A program made the position numbers and the translations under genes. 64,000 nucleotides of DNA from Pampus argenteus (lineage: Eukaryota > Chordata > Actinopteri > Scombriformes > Stromateidae), in the NCBI GenBank assembly GCA_036937835.1, contig CM072869.1:9026001-9090000 (forward strand), given 5' to 3'. Under the pieces are notes generated by a model. It did not search any database. It was not told the DNA's origin and was given only the letters and a program-made list of their open reading frames with translations. Positions 1 through 12,800 of the stretch are shown here, one piece after another (the stretch's first letter is position 1; every line of letters starts with the position of its first letter).

Positions 1-767
1 ATAGCGTCCAATGGTGAGAGGTGCGGAAACCGTCTACATGTCAGGACAAATCGTGCAAACACCAACGGAAGTTCAGGGCGGAGTTACATTGCTGCTCAGA
101 TTTAAATCAACCAATTGTTACCTGGCAGGATCTGCTTTTGCTCCGCCCGAGTTTCTCAAAGAGCACATGCATGTTTGAAGAGAAGCCCCTGAGCACCGCC
201 TCGTCTGCAGTTTGTAATAATATAATATTAACTAATAACAATCTCAATCTTGACCTCAGGCAGATCGTTTCAGGGCCTCAAAGGTCCTGACTGCAAACAG
301 AGAGAGATGCCATTAAGAGTCTTAAAACTAATTAGTGAGATCTTAATCTCAAACCAGAAAACATATTGGAAGCCAATGTTATCTCCTGTTGATCCACACT
401 GCAGAAAAATATGTAGTATCACTTAAAAAATAAAATCCCAAAGTGGGTAGAGGAAAGGACATTGGAAACTGTTTATAGAAAGTGGTGATAAATATGTTGA
501 CCTCTCTCTGTCCTCTGTCCCGTCCTGGAGACTGTAGGTCTGGTGCTGCCTCCCTCCTGGAAACAAAGTGAGCATATGTTTGAAGTCGTACAACAAAGGG
601 CAGCTCATCAATGTAAGGTGGACACTTAATCATTTGTTAGATTAACAGTCCAAAACCCAAAGATATTCAGTTTACTTTCATAGGATGCTACTAGCCAGAA
701 GAATAATCCATTAAATTCACAAATAATTAAGGCAAGCACTTGTATTTTTTCATCTTGCACTTCTCTT
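1..767. other. 3' flank of pgghg, no gene seen
   Basis: No coding exon or RNA gene is recognisable here. The reading frames present are short and carry no family motif. Around 645-700 there is a fragment (accaaaacccaaagatattca-like) that resembles the middle of the ctgcaacta repeat family found elsewhere in the window. Confidence 0.5.
645..715. repeat. Fragment of dispersed ctgcaacta (family A) element
   Basis: The stretch containing ccaaaacccaaagatattca resembles internal sequence of the same element at 44695-44962 (ccaaatcccaaagataatcc) and 58805-59040 (cccaaaacccaaatatataa). It is short and has no terminal repeats, so it is only a remnant. Confidence 0.45.
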
Positions 768-1003
768 TTTATTAAAATCAATAGTACAGTAATACAGTAA
801 TACAGTCCATTTACATTTTGTAAACCAGTTTGTATTTATTTTTGGTCACACTATTTTTTTTTGGTCACACTCTATTCTTGATATTGAATTTCATACAGTT
901 TGTTCATGATTACGCAGTGTAATGGTTACATACAAGAGCCCAGATATTACATTATATGACATATTTTTCTGGGTAAATGATTAGGAGGGTCAGGGTTCCC
1001 GTT
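768..1003 (-). other. pgghg: pgghg 3' UTR with candidate poly(A) signals
   Basis: This is downstream of the pgghg stop on the minus strand. AATAAA hexamers occur on the minus strand at 835-840 and 768-773, so the UTR is probably about 170-260 nt long. The end is inferred from the hexamers only. Confidence 0.5.
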
Positions 1004-4000
1004 TCAGAGAGGCCAGCAGAAAGACGATACAGCCACTTTACAAATACACCCGGGCTCCTGAGGAAAAGTTACTGGCATCCCTGAAAATATAGATATGATA
1101 TCAATTATTAATCCGTTAATGCATCAGTGTCATATTAAGAAATATGAGATGTTAAATCAAGGATCAAAGTCAGGAATAAAATCACAAAATTAGTCTTGAT
1201 GCAACATAATGAAAAAATAAATTGAATTCAAGTTGAGTTATTGTCCCATAACAGGTCATTGTCAGTGTTTCATCTAATGATAATTTACCACTTTAGACTG
1301 AGGGGGGATTTGCACAAGAGGATGTTTATTAGCATCTCGGCATGCTTTAATCAAATTGTTGTTGCAAGCTGGCAGCTTCATATCCTCCAGTGTGCTGCAA
1401 ATGTGACTCTGGCCTCCCTCCCACAGTTTGTTGAAATCAAATTATGTTCTGAAATGTTTTATAATACTCTCTGAGGTAAACTGACATCCTCTGGAGCTCC
1501 CGGTTTTCTCTGCTTTATGAGAGTCAGGATAGCATTCTCATGAAAGCCTGTCTGTCTTTGCCACTTTTGTATTTGAAAGCCAATTCTCATGAAATATGAG
1601 TGCTTTTCATAATTTTCTTCCTGGATAAGAGAGATGGTGCCATTTCTAGCGTTGGAAAATATCACAAATATGCAGTTTAAGAAGTTCGTGAATATTTACT
1701 TGTCATTATTTTGTCACTCAAATAGTGCCATCTGTGATTTTGTGTGCAACTTTTTAGTGTGAATGACTCTGATGTTAATTGCATAAATAAACTTTGTACT
1801 AAAAAGCAAAAGCTTAGGTTGTGTGTTACCTGGTGTGAGAGGGATTCTGGTTCCTGATGCCTTCAGGACAACCTGTAGATCGTAGGGCTTAGCGTTTCCA
1901 GCACTGCCTGCCTGTTCCCTCACTATGATGCAAACCTCATCCTTCCTCAGCAGCCAGTCCATCTGCCTGCCAAGGTAGTTCACTCCACGAATGCAAAGTT
2001 CAGAAATGTCATTGGGAAGAAGTGGGGAAAAGGCCAGGCAATCCTTCTGAACTCTAAAAATCACAATTTAAAAAAAAACAATATAAGACTTTGTATCACT
2101 GTGTGCATGCTGTGTGAATTCTTTTTTTTTTTTTTTTCATTGAGCGTGGTGGGATGATCGATGACTGACCTGATGCCAGTATAGCCAAACACCACAGCTT
2201 GCAGGAATCCTCCCATACCTGTGAGAAAGTTGACTGCACCAGAGCCATCTGATGATTCACTCCATACCTGTGAGAACAAGTAATCACACATTCACTCAGT
2301 ATTCAGTGAAGAGACGTGTATTAGTATTATGTATGAGTCAAAATACCTGGAAGGGTCCCTGGATGTTTTTGAAGCACTTCTCAATTAAATGTTGAGCTTT
2401 CTCAGCTTCCCCCAGCTCCAGCCAGCCGATTGCAAACATCCCCTTAAAAGAAGAGAAAACTAGTTAACAACAACAACAATCAATTTTGCAATGACCATAA
2501 AGCGTAAACTGTGTCTTACCCATGTCATGGCTGGTCCCTGAGGGTCTGTCACTGGCTCATACACCTCAAGGTCATTTCTTCTGACCTCAGGGGACATTGG
2601 CAACCCAAGAGGATAGCCCAACATCACCGTGTCTGCCTGCTTCACTGGATGACCTGCCGGAGGTGCAAAGGTCATTCTGACAACATGTCATAGATACTTG
2701 ATTTTCTCACGTAGATCAGTGACAAAAATGTAAAATATAACCTTTGATATAGCCATCATACTCAGGATGGTACTGGGATTCTTGGTCAAACGGTATTTTG
2801 ATGTGTTCAGCCACCGCTTGCCATTCCTTTGGAGCAGGATGTTTGAGCAGATCAGCTAATTCCACAGCGAACTGGAGACTGACAAGTAAGACGTTTTTTG
2901 TATTACTTACTAAATAAAAGTACTATGTACTGTTGAAAAATATGCAAATACTAGTACCTGAATTTGGCCACTGTGTTTGTGTACACAGAGTTGTTGACAT
3001 TGTTGTAATACTCATCAGGTGGCATGACACCTAAAGAGTGCAAAAGGTAAATGCTTCATATTATTTTAATATCACATTATTCAAAACACTGTGTTTTCTC
3101 ACAATATGTTTTTGTAGATTTAATTTTTTTCTTCCTGGGTCCAAATATAAAAAAAACCCAATACAATTACATTAGCAATAATAACAAAAAAATAACAAAG
3201 TAAAATTAAAATAAAGGTCTTAGAATATTTAAAGTCACCCTCCACTCAAAAATGTGTTTTTGTTCCTTCAGTTGGATGTTTATACTTCACTGCAGAATGA
3301 TGTATGTGCAACATTAGAAGACTGTTTTCAGATTCATCGCAATTATTATTCAAAGTAGATTTTTATTTTACTCAAAAACATGTCTGGAGGGGATCTTTAA
3401 AAGCATCTAATAACACCGAAAGCCAAGGTTTACTTAATTACAGACATTTTCTTGGGTTTTTCCAGTGGTAGATGAGTCATTTTTAATTATACTTCATTTA
3501 TCATTACCATCATTACGTACTATCATTAAAGAATTAGCCAGATTACTGTGTCGTGTTAAATAAATTCACTGGCATCATCTACAGGTAAAATTTCAAGTGC
3601 GTCTTAAAACAACGGTTTAAGTGGCAAAATTAAGAATGACACTGTAATCAATGATCCTGTTCATACTGACCATCACAAGATCCCTTCATAATGCACATTC
3701 AGTGTAAGTAAAGGAGGCCAAAATCAACAGCTCACAGTTAGTCCTTTTATTAAAACATTCCCTCTTTGTGTCTTCACACAGTGTTTTCCTGTTCAGCTGC
3801 AGTTGAATAAAAAAAGGCACTAAAAAGACTATAATAATGACTCTATTTGATTTGATCATTTGGGTGGCAGAATCCTTGCATTAGCATTACATATTTAAAA
3901 TATATTTTTGCCTAGAAGGAAGGCTGTGGACTGTGGCCCTGCATCATGAAGGACTTGTCTAATGCCCAGTATGAATATAAGGAACGAAGACAGCAAGAAA

Positions 4001-6019
4001 GGATTTGAAGGATTGTGAACCTGTCTTTTTATTAATGGTCTTTACCTAAGAGGTGATACTGCTGGTCGTCAGGGTTCCAGGTGACTCTGGAGACCCAGTA
4101 GTCAGCTACACCCCATATCACCTGACTGCCCTGGCCCTCGGAGAACATGGATACATCCTGAAACAAAGAGAGCTCAGTGAACATCGTCATGAAGGGTGAG
4201 ACACATAATGGTGAGCGGGGACAGAGGAGTAGACCTCAGTGAGGTAGAGATAATGTTGGAAGGCCAGCGTGACGTCTCCATTGATGTGAATCTCTTGTAG
4301 TCCATAAATATCCTCCGGACACACCTCCCTCCCTGACACAGCACTCTCCCATGGGAACTTCAGTCCCTGTACAGATAGCATCTTTTCTTCAGAAGACTCG
4401 GACACAGTTTCATAATTATTAAAGGACAGTTGAAACTGTTTCAACACACACAAAGACAACGTGGTGGAAGAAATATTCAAATCCTTTAGTTAAGTAAAAG
4501 TATCAATATGGCGAGTATTGGCAGCAAAATGTACTTAAAGTATTGTAAATGTTATGAGTTGATCCACCGCTGATTATAAATAATTCATTCTTACACATTT
4601 GGACTAACTCTTGTTTATTGTATCGCATCTTTTTCTGATTTGTATCCACTAAATTTGTAGTGTTTTATCCAACATTTATTTCACAGTTTCACAATTGCTT
4701 CCATTGAAAATCTTAATATGTCACTAAAAGGCAGAAGAACTGTAATGGTGACACCGGAGTATCCCACTGATCATCATACCTTGTAGCCCTGCTTTTGGGC
4801 GTTGTGTTTTGCACCGTCTACAGTCCGCACCCTATACTCCAGCACAGCTCGGGCTAGCTTGGGGTAGAAAAGAGCGATGGCAGGATACATCCAAATGTCC
4901 TGTTGTAAGAGCTTAGGGTCATTACATGATACACCATACAATCACACAACTAAAATAGATAGCCTTACCTGGTCCCAGAAAACATGGCCCCAGTAGTCCT
5001 GATTGTCCCCTCCATTAGACAGTCCACCTGGACTGACTCCACCAAAAGAGCTGGAGGTGTCATGTATGGAGGGAAAGGCGCTGAGGAGGTAGAACATGCA
5101 GCCAATCAGAGCCTTGCAGAGGCTGTCTGACCCTGTGACCTCCACCTTGCTTTGTAGCCACAGCTCTTTCCAGGCATGCTCGTGAGACGGACGCAGGTTC
5201 CCAGACGCCATCAGATTCAGGCCCTTATCAAAATTGGCCTCAGCATCACCTAAACTGTTGGCCACAACCAGGATGAAGCCCCAGCGAGCCTCGCTCTGTT
5301 CTGGAAGCAATGTCAGAGTGGAGGGTATTAGGGTCCAGATAAGGTGCACTGCAGGACAGGAGCCCTCTGAGAACTCAGCAGTGGTCGTCTGTCCATGGAT
5401 GTATCTGAGGAAGAAGGGAATGTAAACTGTAAAGAGCTCATACCTGTACTCTATAGAAAGAAATGTCTATTTTGTTTCTGTTAACCATACCTGCCTCCTT
5501 TATAATCAGGCCCAGACTCAAAAACAATGTCTGTGCTCTGAGGTTTGAACGAACTGACCAGGTTAACAGTGATTGGTTCTTCTGACGTCACCTGACGCAC
5601 CATCAGAATCTCCATCACCATCAGGTTGGAGTGGTACCGGTGTGAATACAAAGACTGTGAGACAGTTACACTGGCTGATCTCAGAGCGTGCGTAAAAATA
5701 CCTGGTTGAGAAGAGTAGACAATTAGCAGTGACACATTTTCCCAGCATAAAATATCAACTAAAACATCACGCTGCAGAGGTCACCTGTGTGTGTGTCCAG
5801 GCTGTAGGCGTGTCGGGCAGCTTCCTTTGTCTCGACCTTCACAGCGAGAGGACAGGGGATATCTGCACGGTGACAAAAGCCTCCTGCCCCATTATACACA
5901 CCACCCATGTGCATGATATTGTTGTACACCCTCCATCCCAGAAGGCCATTGGCCAGCGGAGGGAGGAAGCGGAGGTCACTGGGTAGAGTGTCAGTGGAGA
6001 AGATGTAAGGGTCTGACAT
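1004..6019 (-). CDS. pgghg: Protein-glucosylgalactosylhydroxylysine glucosidase (ATHL1), 13 coding exons
   Basis: A glycoside hydrolase family 65 enzyme that removes glucose from the Glc-Gal-hydroxylysine units of collagen. Coding exons 5'-3': 5785-6019, 5491-5701, 4969-5404, 4780-4899, 4235-4366, 4046-4157, 2958-3030, 2742-2878, 2520-2653, 2347-2442, 2170-2267, 1830-2053, 1004-1080. They sum to 2085 nt, 694 aa plus stop, against 737 aa in human; all phases agree. Recognised segments are [11 protein letters not shown] near the N terminus, GGLSNGG then GHVFWDQD (D293/D295), the [17 protein letters not shown] block, [16 protein letters not shown] (E422), [19 protein letters not shown] and [20 protein letters not shown] (E566). 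These carry the counterparts of the Asp and two Glu residues reported as essential in the human enzyme. The start is the ATG opening MSDPYIF, matching the human N terminus. No signal peptide or membrane segment is visible. The exon 5 donor (GTCTAC) is weak. Confidence 0.95.
3226..3402. repeat. Short inverted-end repeat in a pgghg intron
   Basis: The block starts tttaaagtcaccctcc and ends ggaggggatctttaa, giving imperfect inverted ends around about 180 bp. This is the form of a small non-autonomous DNA element. It lies in the 1-kb intron between the exons at 2958-3030 and 4046-4157. The teleost-repeat assignment is from memory. Confidence 0.5.
3640..3970. repeat. Dispersed repeat family C copy in a pgghg intron
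   Basis: The segment with ctgttcatactgaccatcac and ttcataatgcac matches the copy at 24040-24260 (ctgttcatactagtcattag, ttcataatgcac). Two related copies in one window indicate a dispersed repeat. The boundaries are approximate. Confidence 0.5.
4458..4700. repeat. Dispersed repeat family D copy (gtggtggaagaa)
   Basis: It begins gtggtggaagaaatattcaa and continues with a ttagttaagtaaaagtat motif. Related sequence occurs inverted near 31270-31535 (cactacttcttccacccc) and in short form at 33751 (attggtggaagaattgagat). I recall this as a common teleost repeat. It lies in the pgghg intron between 4366 and 4780. Confidence 0.55.
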
Positions 6020-9008
6020 GGCGAGCAGGTGATGGTCAGGTGGAAAGGTTAAATCAAACCAAGAAGTCTCGTTTCCACTCAGTCAGAGGTCGAGGAGGAG
6101 GTCGTCAGCTGAATGAACAATCACTACAAAGTCTGAAAATATATTTTTACAACATTTTTTTTGCAATATTGTACTCTCTCAACAAGATTGTGTCACGTAG
6201 ACGTATCTGAGTATTTCTGGACCTTCTGAATTTTACATCTTTGTGTCACAAGATGTGTCATCGTAAAACTGTGATCATGCAAACTGAAATACAAAACTTA
6301 AGCCAAACTAAACATAACACAGAAAGAGTTTAAAATGACTGGACAAGTACTTTTTCTTCATGAAATAAATTGTTGTCTGAAATGATTAATTCATTTGAAT
6401 GTATTCATTGGCAAAATGAATATAATATACAATCTCGGTGATCATCTTGAATTGATTTAGTTAATGGGCTGCATACACATTCAACATATCTACCTTAAAC
6501 ACACAAATTTTGCTACAAATGTTTCACTCTCACATGATCAGGAAGAAGCATCTGTTTCTGCAACAAAGAGGAAGGCTGGAAAAAAACAAAAACAACCCAA
6601 TGGCATAGCAAAACTTGCAGAAGTTCCCAAAACAGTTTGCTCATTACAGTTAAATCTATCAAAAACAGCTCATCTAAGCCTCTAATTTCTGGTAGAATTC
6701 ACATCTAGTCAAAGCAAAGAACTCAAACGTTGTGGATAAAGTGGATCCAAAGTTTGTAGTGTCGAGTATTAAAACTGTAGGAGGAGGCCTGCAGCTCTGC
6801 ATGCTGCACAGAAAACCTGGACGTGGACCTCAGTCTGCTGAAAAACATGACATGGATTAAACATGGAGGGTAAGGAAACCATGACATGGCGTTAAAGGAC
6901 CGGTTCACAGTTTTTCAACTCTGTCTTAAAGCAACAGTCAGGTGCCCAAATGTCAATGTCAAAAGCACATTTGAAGGGGCCCTAATAGGAATTATGATTT
7001 GACCGTTGCACAAATGACACTGTCGTTGTTGTTGTTATTCTTGTATGCATGTGGTCACATTTCAGTTAAAATCTGTGCATGTGTGACAGTTTAGGACCTC
7101 TATGCCAGATACACGTCACTTATTAGTATGAATGTGAATCCTTGCATACACACAAATAAAACACAGGGACCACTTGGCTGAGACGGTAGAAATGCTCTGC
7201 AGGTCACAGTGAGAGTGTTTAGATTTTCATCCTATCTTTGCCAAGAAGTATCACGTCACTCTCTCCACAGTAAATCATGTCATCTCTCCTCTGCTCACTG
7301 GCTGCTCTGAAAATTCCCCTTCACCTTTATCTGCTACTGGCCTTTATTTCACTCTCTATTCAACAAATCTTCAGTGAAGGCCCAGAGACTCTGAAGCAGT
7401 TCGCCTGAGGAAATAAAGCTGCTGAATCAGTATCCTGTTTTAAGCCTAAAAAGTGCTTAATCTTTAATTTTATACTTTATTTATTTCTTTTATTTGTCTG
7501 GATTGTCCATTGTGCTCTGTTCCAGTTAATGTTATTTTATTTACCTCAAAGTTTTTAATTGGCTTTTATTATTGTTGGTTATTAAAATGAAGCCTTGTGT
7601 GAAGCATTTTGTACAAGTTAAAATGCTCATATTTACATTGTCATTATTATTATTATTATTATTGGAGGGCTTCATGCAAAGGGGGCTATGTGCAAAAGTT
7701 AATAATATATTAAATTTAACATACTCTAAACAAGGAGCGCAACTGAGACGTTACACAAGTTCCACCTCTTGGTGGCGCTGAGGAGCTGTTTGTACAGCAT
7801 CTGGCATCATGCCGGGGGTCAGAGCCACAAACCCTGGGAAAAGCACTGCTTTGTCCATATAAGGCTGCAATCCATCCGCTTCCCTCTTCCTCCCCAGCTC
7901 CCTTCCTCTGTCTTTCTCAGACCTAAGGGATATTTACAGAGAGAGTGCCTCGGCCAGCCTGCCCTTCCTTATTAGGAGCTCAGCTTGTTGTCAGTACTTT
8001 TACCCTGTAGGACAGTGGTCCATCTCTCTGCTCTCAGATGAGACAAACAGATGGTTGACTGGTATTAACCGCACTTAAACGCAAATGGATTGAAGCTCAA
8101 AAGACACCAGGGAGACTCCTACAGCTTTACCTACACGTCTACTAAGCATATGTAATGACACTCATGATGTACTGTCCACCTGGGAGCATCAATATGAGTC
8201 CAAACATACTGTAAATTCATCTGGTACCCTGTTTTCTCTGTTAGGTTCACTGTGTGTGAATGCTGCAGTGTTGCAGCTGTTCTTTTTTTTTTCCTCCCCA
8301 GTGATGTAGGACATCTGGCTACCAGAAAACAGAACCACTAACACTGTATGCAGGGATGGTACAGTGTGGTGTGGGTGAAGCAGCAGTAAGCAAACAACAG
8401 GTGACCTTTGAAGACACCAGTCACAGCACATTACTGAGGAATCCAAGCAGGATGTTAGCGTTGAGGTTAGGTACAATATAGGGAAGCATCTTTGTCAATG
8501 TGTAATTTAATATTTTACCTTACCAATATTTTTAACTGTGAACAATGTGATGGAGGTGGATTAAAAAAAAATCTTAACTATTGTGTATTTAATAACCAGT
8601 CAGTTGATACAAACACACTTTTTTTTATTTAGGGTGCAGACATCTGTTTAATATATTAGAAAACAAACATGTGAAGAAAGGCTACATGGAATTTTACTTC
8701 ATGAGGGTATTATTAAAGACTAGTATTTATACACATGTAATATACATAACCATGCTCCCTTACAAGAGAGGAATTGACAATGAAAAAAAAAAACTATGAA
8801 AATATCTTTTTATCAATGGTAATTAAAACCCATTCATAGCATGATAGGCTTTGACAGAACAGCAAATTCTATAATTGTGCAATGACCTTTGACCTTCAGC
8901 TATGGGTACCTTCTCCCACTACTTGCTTTAAGACACGTAGTGTAGAGAAGGTGCTGCTCTGAACTGAGGTTGTCTGTCTGGAGGACGGGCAAAGCCTCGC
9001 AGATTTTT
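6020..9008. other. Intergenic pgghg-ppp1r12c, no gene recognised
   Basis: This contains the presumed pgghg promoter and 5' UTR just above 6019, then about 3 kb with no exon I can identify. A short (tta)n microsatellite lies near 7642-7664. The region 7760-8000 is richer in GC and has modest open frames on both strands, but no splice-consistent or family-matching coding sequence. Confidence 0.5.
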
Positions 9009-9859
9009 TTTATTGCTTTGCAGAGAGTAAAGTGCTGCGATTAACAGACCTGGTTCTGCAGTCATTTTTTAAGAGCATGGAGTGTGTCTGTGGTCACAAA
9101 AATAAAAATGTATGTGGGGAAGTGCATAGGTGGAGAGGTAGGTGGAGTTCAAACACTTGTATGTGGAAACAAAACAACCCAACAGAGCTTCACGGACTTC
9201 CCCCTGTCGCCAGGACGTTGCTAAATCTAAAGACAGCCTGAAATGTGTTTCAGAGCTAAAAACCTGCTTGACAACATCAGATTTGGACACGGACAGTGAT
9301 TGGGATAAACTCGTGAATGTGTGACGTAAATGTGTTCACAAAAAAATTAAATACTAAGTGGGAGCTTTAAGGACCAAATTGGCCTTGTGCGCTCGTGGAA
9401 TGTGCATCAAGGAAATATGTGATGCACGCATAGGAATGTGTGTGCATGTTAAGTGTTCCCCTGATGCACAGTCATAGTAGTAGATGTCGTGTTTTCTGTG
9501 TTGCACCAGCCGTGGGCATTTTGGCTGTTGTCAAGTCTCATATTGCTACTGTGGAAGCCTCTGACCATAGCCACAGGCCTTCATGCCACAGGTCTTCCTG
9601 TGACAAACGGGCATTAAAAAGGAACACAAAAACCACTCCAGCTGTTTGGGACTATAGAGAGGCATCACAATCCAAGTCAAGCTGTGGTGCTCGTGTATGT
9701 AGAACATTCTGCTTCTCCCCCTCCCTCTCTCACTCTTTGGCACTGGGAGGAATGTGTGGAAGGAGGGAGGGATGGATGGATGGATGGATAGAGGGAGGGG
9801 GGGGGGGGGGGGGGGGGGGGGTTGTTGGGTTCCCTGCTTTTGCGTCTCTCTCTCCTCGT
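9009..9859 (-). other. ppp1r12c: ppp1r12c 3' UTR, candidate end
   Basis: Downstream of the ppp1r12c stop on the minus strand. The first good AATAAA on that strand is at 9009-9014, suggesting a UTR of about 0.85 kb. It contains a (tgga)n block and a long homopolymer (9797-9821). The extent is inferred. Confidence 0.45.
9763..9821. repeat. ggat microsatellite plus G25 homopolymer
   Basis: A ggatggatggat run is followed by gagggagg and then 25 consecutive G on the plus strand (9797-9821). On the ppp1r12c transcript this reads as C25 beginning about 39 nt after the stop codon. The length of such a run is prone to sequencing and assembly error. Confidence 0.9.
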
Positions 9860-12800
9860 CTATTTGGAGAGTTTACTAATGACACGGATCAGTGCTCCAT
9901 TTTCATCTTTAAGACGCTGGTTGTCTGCTCTCAGGTCAACCAGAACCTGGTGGTAAAAATCAAACTCACATTACAACAGATAATATAAAAACCAGTTTGT
10001 TTGAGTATTATATTATTTAACCAGTTTGTGATTCAGTGTACGGTATTATGTTATTTGTTAGGTTATTGGATTATGAGATAATAGGCGTTAAGATATATAT
10101 AAATATAAATGACATGGTTCGACATGTCTTGCATCACGACTTGCAGAAGGTAAAGCACAGGTGTAACCAATAACATAACTAACATTTAAGTTTCTCAAGT
10201 CAGCCGTGACAGTGAGCCAACATGCACATTATAAGGAACCTGCAAATGCAACAAATGTTATTAATGACACCTGTGCTTCTTCCAAATTGTCAGCCCTGGA
10301 AAATCCCATTTGTCAACCAAAGACCGGTGAGTTAACAGGTTCAAACTAGTAAATCGACTGACCACTTTTTAAAAAAGTGATTTAAGAATGCATTAAAGCT
10401 GTTTTGAGTTAACAGCATAAACGTGAAAGTAGGACACTGAATTCATGTCATATGAAAGACAGCTGGGTCAGTTTTCAGTTGGAAAGTTTTTGACTTGATG
10501 TTTTGCTGCTCATAACTTTAGTCATGAAATGCTGCGGGGATCATTATTCTGCGGAAGGTTGAGGAGTTAGTTTGGTTAAACTGTTGACAACAAAGTACAT
10601 GAATGATCAGCTGTTGCTGAAATCGCGTTTCTTCTACAGAGCCACAGGAATGAGGATATCCAACTTTTAACAAGAGCAAGAAGAAATAATCGGATCCCTT
10701 TGGTACTTGGTTTCATTTACCAAGACCACGTCCTGCATATTACCCAAGTATAGTTTAATGCAAACATGGTATTTTTATTTTTCAAGGGAGTGTAAAAAGC
10801 CCGACAAGAGGAGCTGACAAAAGATCATTTTTTAAATCTGAAAATGGTAGGTTAACTTAGCATAAAGACTAGAAATAACTTGGCTCAAACAAAACTAAAT
10901 CTGCCTACCACCACCTCTGTATCTTATTTATTATACGCTATATCATGTTTAAGTGTAACGACAATTTACAGGGGATTAAGAGCCACACTATTTCTTGGCC
11001 AAAATTATGAGAGACGTTTCAGGTGGTTGCTCAGTAGGTAAACAACACCTACTAATGTGATAAACAATCAAATTAGTTGATGAAGTGTAACAAAGACCAA
11101 CATTATCGCACTTAAAACAGGCAGAGAAAGAATGTACTGTATGAAACAATGTACTTCTACAACTCTGCTCAACCGCACAAGCTAAAGCGAAGCTAATCAA
11201 GCAAGAGCGTGCAGTGTCTGTGGCCATGATAAGATTCTCACTGAATGTGTCCTCACCTTCAGCTCCTCCTCCAGCTCTGCCATACGCCGTTCCAACATCC
11301 TCCGGTCCTGATGCCAGGATAACGTGTGTGTGTGTGTGGAGAGGCAAAGAGGGAAGTGATGTAGGGAAGAAGGAGGACCAAAAAAAGTTGAGTGAAAACA
11401 GGTGAGAAAGTGGTTCATGTGGGGAGGAGAGAGGAGAGAGTGTCAACAGAGAGCAGGAGTGGCAGGAGTGAGGCCGATGAAGCTACAACCAGTATCATCA
11501 TCATATTTAGGAATCTATTACCTTTCTTTCCAGGTCCAGCATGGCCGAGCAGTCGCTGAATCGCTCTTGTCTCTGTTAAGATACAAAAAAACCCAACAAC
11601 CTTAACATTGTCACCATAGCAGTAGGTATACATGATCACTAAAAGGCCTGTGTGCAAAAGACATTATGAATATCAATGCTATAACCTGCAACATCTTCAT
11701 ATGAAAAGTTGAAATGAAACTTTTGAAAGTTTGTATCTCCAATTAAAGCCAGACTGTAACTTTTGAGATGAATTTCCCTGTAGTCTCTTGAGTCAGTTGT
11801 TTTAAAGGGGACGTCACACTTTGATTTTCTGTTATGTCGGTTCTCTATGTTAAACAGGGTCAAAGGTACAAAACTTGAGGTGAACATATGTAAAAATGTA
11901 TTTGAGAAGTTGACATTTCAATCAAAGAAGGAAAAAGTGAAATTGTGCTACTGTAGTTTCTTTCATAGTTTGTTGATGTAGCCCCTGGAGCAGGCAGAAG
12001 TTATCTGTGACGCAGCTTCCAGGAGCTAACCAATCAGAAGGGTGGGGGGGGGGAGGCTCATCGGGAGCAGGGCCTTAAATAGACAAGAGCTAAAACAACC
12101 TATTTCAGACAGAGGCTGAACTGAGGGGCTGCAAAAAGGGCCAGTATGAGATAAATAAGGAGTTTTTTAAAACTGTAAATTATGCAACGATATTTCAGTA
12201 GAGCCCATAATATAAATATAGACCTGGAAATGTGTATAATATGTCCCCTTTAAAGACATTGTTAAGGCTGACATTGAATTATTTAGAGGATACATAATGT
12301 GTTCGATGGCATAATCACGTAATGAACATTTTTTAGATATTTGGTCATGACGTATTGGGCAAATATACATTTTGAACAGATACGTCCATCCCTGGTGTGT
12401 CCAACTGAGCCATGCAACTAGTGTTGCAACAAAGATTTTCAGACACTGCTCATTTTTTACATCTGGCAGCCACCTACTTTGCCTTTTTACTTTATCTACA
12501 TAATGAATGAAGGTAGTTAGCCCCCAGCTAGGGACCATCATTTGTACTTACACAGGATAATTTGGGGTATAAAATGGACTAGGCATATACAAATCACAAC
12601 AATCAACGTTAAAATGAACAGTGAAAAATTAATTATTTTGGATACAGCCTCCTGGCAAGATGTGGTGCATTTTCCTTTTGTGATAAAACCTCTGAAATGT
12701 TATATGTGACATGCTTAGTAGTGCAAGCTTAGCACAAGTAGAAAAGAGTCCATAAGTCAGTGAACTGACTTAGAAAAGTCACTTCTTCCTAAACATCAGC

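Noticed and set aside
9440..9988. 182-codon plus-strand frame with a poly-Gly run
   Set aside because: It lies antisense to the last ppp1r12c exon and its UTR, and owes its glycines to the G25 homopolymer; no family motif.
10988..11446. 152-codon minus-strand frame around the exon 11257-11307
   Set aside because: Only the 51-nt exon in a different frame continues the MYPT coiled coil; the longer frame has no homology.
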